Shown here in pieces: positions 22,414 through 24,454 of a stretch of 24,454 bases of DNA. The stretch spans positions 1 to 24,454 of the forward strand of contig JBKHYG010000076.1 of the NCBI GenBank assembly GCA_046565595.1, read 5' to 3'. The position numbers were made by a program, and so were the translations under genes. Positions within the stretch are counted from its first letter, which is position 1, and each line of letters begins with the position of its first letter. This DNA is from JBKHYG01 sp046565595 (GTDB lineage: Bacteria; Actinomycetota; AC-67). The notes beneath the pieces are model-generated. The model searched no databases. It was not told the origin of the DNA and saw only the letters and a program-made list of their open reading frames with translations.

Positions 22414-22472
22414 GGTGCCTCCCTCGCAGACGGTTCTCGCAGCCCGCTCTCGCAGCCCCGCCCCGCTGCAAG

Positions 22473-22497
22473 TCTTATGTTCGGATGCTACCTAAGA
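22473..22497 (-). promoter_or_regulatory. Dyad motif, copy 1, upstream of the DUF6788-like gene
   Basis: TCTTATGT (22473-22480), nine bases, ACCTAAGA (22490-22497): an inverted repeat matching at seven of eight positions. On the minus strand it reads CTTAGGTAGCA ... ACATAAGA. The near edge lies 60 bases before the start codon. Copy 2 at 22918 has the same halves. It could be an operator for a dimeric regulator or an unusual promoter. Confidence 0.5.
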
Positions 22498-22564
22498 ATC
22501 CAGCAGAAGCAGGCCCGCAGGTCCGGCTTAGGCCGATTGACCCGGATCGGTAGGAGGGGAGCCC

Positions 22565-22861
22565 TCAGGCCGAGGCGGTCTCGCCAGGATCCTGCTCGGT
22601 CTCGAACAGGGGCCTTTCGACACGCAACTGCGCGACCGGAGGTGGAGCGATCCGGAGGTCCTCCTTGATCCACCCGATGGGAACGGTCGTGCGCTCGGCG
22701 TGCGCCGCGCATAGGTCGTAGGTGTTGGGTTGCTTCTGTGGAAGCAGGTCTTCGACCCATACGGTGACCTTGTCGTAGGAGTAGGTCAGGGTGGCGGAAG
22801 CGGGCCAGCGGCAGCCGTTGCGGCTGCATCTGCGCTGGGGCGCGATCGATCGAGGAGGCAC
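22565..22861 (-). CDS. DUF3499 family protein
   Basis: A 98-residue protein with the DUF3499 pattern RCSRNGCRWPASATLTYSYDKVTVWVEDLLP, then NTYDLCAAHAERTTVPIGW: two Cys pairs (CSRNGC and DLCAAH) that probably hold a metal, and the conserved YDLC-x2-H. The family is actinobacterial, of unknown function, and sits next to manB and the divergent metallopeptidase gene as in M. tuberculosis (Rv3257c-Rv3259, from memory). Start is uncertain: GTG 22861 lies 57 bases from a dyad motif, nearly the same distance as in the DUF6788 gene, and I prefer it; GTG 22900 is possible. A reading from 23095 would cross the neighbouring gene's leader and is rejected. The C-terminal Glu/Pro-rich tail is variable. Confidence 0.87.
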   Translation of the reverse strand: MPPRSIAPQRRCSRNGCRWPASATLTYSYDKVTVWVEDLLPQKQPNTYDLCAAHAERTTVPIGWIKEDLRIAPPPVAQLRVERPLFETEQDPGETASA

Positions 22862-22917
22862 GCGCTGAAGCGTACCGACTCGCGACCAGAGCACAAGCAC
22901 CGGGGGAACCTTGCGAA

Positions 22918-22944
22918 TCTTATGTACAGTCGTGCTACCTAAGT
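22918..22944 (-). promoter_or_regulatory. Dyad motif, copy 2, between DUF3499 and metallopeptidase genes
   Basis: TCTTATGT (22918-22925), eleven bases, ACCTAAGT (22937-22944). It shares the exact 11-mer TGCTACCTAAG and the 8-mer TCTTATGT with copy 1; only the middle and spacing differ. It lies in the divergent gap and could serve either gene, but the orientation and distance match a role for DUF3499. Confidence 0.5.
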
Positions 22945-22961
22945 CGGTGGTGTGATTCCAC

Positions 22962-22972
22962 AGCACAGTGCT
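22962..22972. promoter_or_regulatory. Perfect 11-base palindrome in the divergent gap
   Basis: AGCAC-A-GTGCT, about 40 bases before the metallopeptidase start. It is short enough to be chance, but its place between divergent genes makes a regulator site possible. Confidence 0.25.
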
Positions 22973-23011
22973 CGGTCCCTGGTGGCCCGCGGTGCCTAGG
23001 CTTAGGGCAAG

Positions 23012-23395
23012 ATGCGCCGAAGGAGGGGTTCCAGTTGGGCCGACAAGGTCGGCGGCCAGGTTGCGGCGAGACAGAGGTTCGAGGCCATGGTCCAAGACGC
23101 CCTCGACGAGCTCCCCGCCATGTTCCAGGAGCAGTTGGACAACCTCGCGATCGTCATCAGTGACACCGGGGACCCGGGAATGCTCGGACTCTACGAAGGG
23201 ATCCCGTCCACGCTGCGGGACGGGTCGTACTCAGGTGTCCTTCCGGATGTGATCACGATCTATCGGCGACCACTCGAGATGCGCGCGAAGGATGAAGCAT
23301 CTCTAGCCCGTGAGGTCCGCATCACCGTGCTGCATGAGATCGCGCACCATCTGGGGATCGACGACGAACGGCTGCACGAACTCGGTTGGGACTGA
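23012..23395 (+). CDS. Zinicin-like (minigluzincin-type) metallopeptidase family protein
   Basis: A 127-residue protein with a zinc motif HEIAHHLGIDDERLHELGW at the C-terminus (HExxH plus a downstream glutamate). The preceding text ARRFEAMV-like start, DNLAIVISDTGDPG, LGLYEGIP and ITIYRRPLEMRA match the small actinobacterial metallopeptidase family (the DUF1025 type) found near manB and whiB2. No signal peptide, so cytoplasmic. ATG 23012 has AGGG four bases upstream; an internal ATG (about 23087) would remove the conserved RFE start. It is the only plus-strand gene in the right third, divergent from DUF3499. Its 3' end is partly duplicated just downstream (see the repeat). Substrate is unknown. 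Confidence 0.9.
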   Translation: MRRRRGSSWADKVGGQVAARQRFEAMVQDALDELPAMFQEQLDNLAIVISDTGDPGMLGLYEGIPSTLRDGSYSGVLPDVITIYRRPLEMRAKDEASLAREVRITVLHEIAHHLGIDDERLHELGWD

Positions 23396-23434
23396 CCTAG
23401 ACGAACAGCGTGCGACTCGGTTGGGACTGACTAG
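23363..23434. repeat. Imperfect ~36-base tandem duplication over the metallopeptidase 3' end
   Basis: Unit 1 (23363-23399) and unit 2 (23400-23434) abut exactly. Both begin GACGAAC and share the identical 17-mer ACTCGGTTGGGACTGAC (23380-23396 and 23415-23431). Unit 1 encodes the last residues (LGWD) and stop of the metallopeptidase; unit 2 is non-coding for it and supplies the stop codon (23431-23433) of the convergent DUF5719-like gene. Confidence 0.85.
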
Positions 23435-24454
23435 CGGCGTGAGATCCCTACGCTCGAATCGCCTCGGGGCGCGGTCGGGAAGGCTGGCCGTTCTGCGCTC
23501 GGGGTGAACGCGAACCCCGCTGAATCTCCCGTGGCTCTGCCGACCACGACGACCACCATAGGTACATCAGAGCTGAGTGCGAAGCCGTGGGTGCCTTTGC
23601 CGTCGGCCAGGCGCACGCGCCTGACCGTGCCCGGCGGAACATCGATCTCTTCGGTCCGCGCCTTCGATCCGATGACCGAGAGTTCCGCGACGCCACCCTC
23701 TCCCCTGGCTCCCGCGATCAGCAGTTCGAGACGCCAACCTTCGGTCAGCCCGGCGCTCACGCCTGCCCAGTTCGTCGAGGGCTGCGATGCCGAGGCGCCG
23801 ACGATGTCGAAGCCGGAGGATCCAGATACCGCCCAAGAGATCGCCGCGGCGACACGCCCGCCCGCGCCGGTAAGCAGCGAATACCCCACCGGTTCGCGGT
23901 TCCCCACGGCCGGAACCGCAGCCTGCCCTTGAACGCCTTCCCCAAGCGAGGGCGGAACCTCGGCCGCTGGAGCCTCGCCATCGGCATACCTGCTCGCCTC
24001 GATCGAAGCCCCAGACGGGTCGGTGGCCGACAGCGACAGTCGAACGCCGCGACCGCTGACCGGAGAGAGCGCAACCGCTTCGGAGAGCGGCGGCTGAGCC
24101 GAGACGAGTTCGACACCCTGCCGGGTCTCGATCAAGGCCTCCGAGACGACCCTGCCCGAGTTCGCACGGATGACGATGGCGATCTCACCCTTACCGAACG
24201 CGAAGTCTTGCAGCGAGAAATCGCGACGCGAGAGTGGACGCACGATGCGCCGCTGCAGCCTCTGCGGTTCCACGAACCGCCCTTCCACCCGAACGGCAAC
24301 CGAGATGTCTGCCGGCGCGGGCCCAGGGTTGAAGAGGCTCAGGGTCGTATCCCCGACGCTGTCGGTCCGCGCAGCAGCAAGCGCGAGTTCTGGTCCCGCG
24401 GTCTCCTGGCATCTCGCGGCGGCGACGAAGCGCGGCAGACGCCTGGACGGCCCG
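23431..24454 (-). CDS. DUF5719-like exported protein, 5' end beyond the window
   Basis: The frame is open from the window edge (reading GPSRRLPRFVAAARCQETAG) to a TAG at 23431, giving 341 residues without a start in view. TTLSLFNPGPAPADISVAV near the visible beginning, then beta-strand-rich segments ending AISWAVSGSSGF and DVPMVVVVVGRATG, match the DUF5719 family of actinobacterial envelope proteins with repeated beta-sandwich domains. An internal GTG at 24288 is not the real start because homology continues upstream of it. DUF5719 genes commonly lie near whiB2, glycosyltransferase and metallopeptidase genes. It converges on the metallopeptidase gene, leaving 35 bases between the stops. Function is unknown; I expect a signal peptide or anchor outside the window. 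Confidence 0.75.
   Translation of the reverse strand, partial: GPSRRLPRFVAAARCQETAGPELALAAARTDSVGDTTLSLFNPGPAPADISVAVRVEGRFVEPQRLQRRIVRPLSRRDFSLQDFAFGKGEIAIVIRANSGRVVSEALIETRQGVELVSAQPPLSEAVALSPVSGRGVRLSLSATDPSGASIEASRYADGEAPAAEVPPSLGEGVQGQAAVPAVGNREPVGYSLLTGAGGRVAAAISWAVSGSSGFDIVGASASQPSTNWAGVSAGLTEGWRLELLIAGARGEGGVAELSVIGSKARTEEIDVPPGTVRRVRLADGKGTHGFALSSDVPMVVVVVGRATGDSAGFAFTPSAERPAFPTAPRGDSSVGISRR

Noticed and set aside
22862..23095. N-terminal extension of DUF3499 to 23095
   Set aside because: The extra residues are not family-like, cross the divergent gap with its motifs, and run into the metallopeptidase gene on the other strand.
1..24454. Search for CRISPR arrays, tRNA or rRNA genes, insertion sequences, prophage or defence genes
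   Set aside because: No regularly spaced identical repeats, no cloverleaf with a TTCRA loop, no transposase, integrase or recognised defence domain was seen on either strand.

Overview
The window is a G+C-rich stretch of core chromosome from an actinobacterium, probably a deep-branching class (Acidimicrobiia, Thermoleophilia or similar) rather than a mycobacterium or streptomycete. Reasons: the order secA - hpf - comF - ... - ahcY - ... - manB - DUF3499 - zinicin-type metallopeptidase resembles, from memory, the Mycobacterium tuberculosis secA1-to-whiB2 region. The transketolase is split into two genes, S-adenosylhomocysteine hydrolase is the short type, prfB keeps its +1 frameshift, and there is a very large Ig-like secreted protein. 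The class assignment is inference; no rRNA is present.

Layout, left to right. Positions 1-2760 (minus strand) hold a division/cell-wall operon, ftsE-ftsX-M23 peptidase, whose peptidase is cut by the left edge. Positions 2777-2806 hold a strong hairpin. Positions 2817-4582 (minus) hold a two-gene transketolase. Positions 4682-6214 (plus) encode a secreted PQQ-type beta-propeller, convergent with prfB. Positions 6219-11360 (minus) form a translation/secretion/stress unit: hpf - response regulator - secA - prfB. Positions 11361-11746 are the only long non-coding gap and contain several hairpins. comF lies at 11747-12373. Positions 12442-16068 encode a 1208-residue exported protein with a six-blade propeller-like half and about eight Ig-like modules. 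Positions 16245-22413 (minus) look like one long, tightly coupled operon: DUF6788-like protein - helical-repeat protein - manB - Trm112-like protein - phosphoglucose/phosphomannose isomerase - ahcY - small membrane protein - mtnA. DUF3499 lies at 22565-22861, and the divergent metallopeptidase at 23012-23395. A DUF5719-like exported protein runs off the right edge.

How the genes work together. FtsE/FtsX and the coiled-coil M23 protein form the known pattern of an ABC-type switch controlling a septal peptidoglycan hydrolase. ManB and the dual isomerase interconvert hexose phosphates for mannose-containing glycans. AhcY and MtnA dispose of the two by-products of S-adenosylmethionine use. SecA is the export motor for the several secreted proteins encoded here.

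I see no defence island, CRISPR array, prophage, insertion sequence, rRNA or tRNA. The most notable observations are the CUUUGAC recoding site in prfB, a duplicated dyad motif at the same distance upstream of the DUF3499 and DUF6788 genes, an HPF protein whose C-terminal domain is replaced by a histone-H1-like Lys/Ala tail, and the structured gap upstream of hpf.
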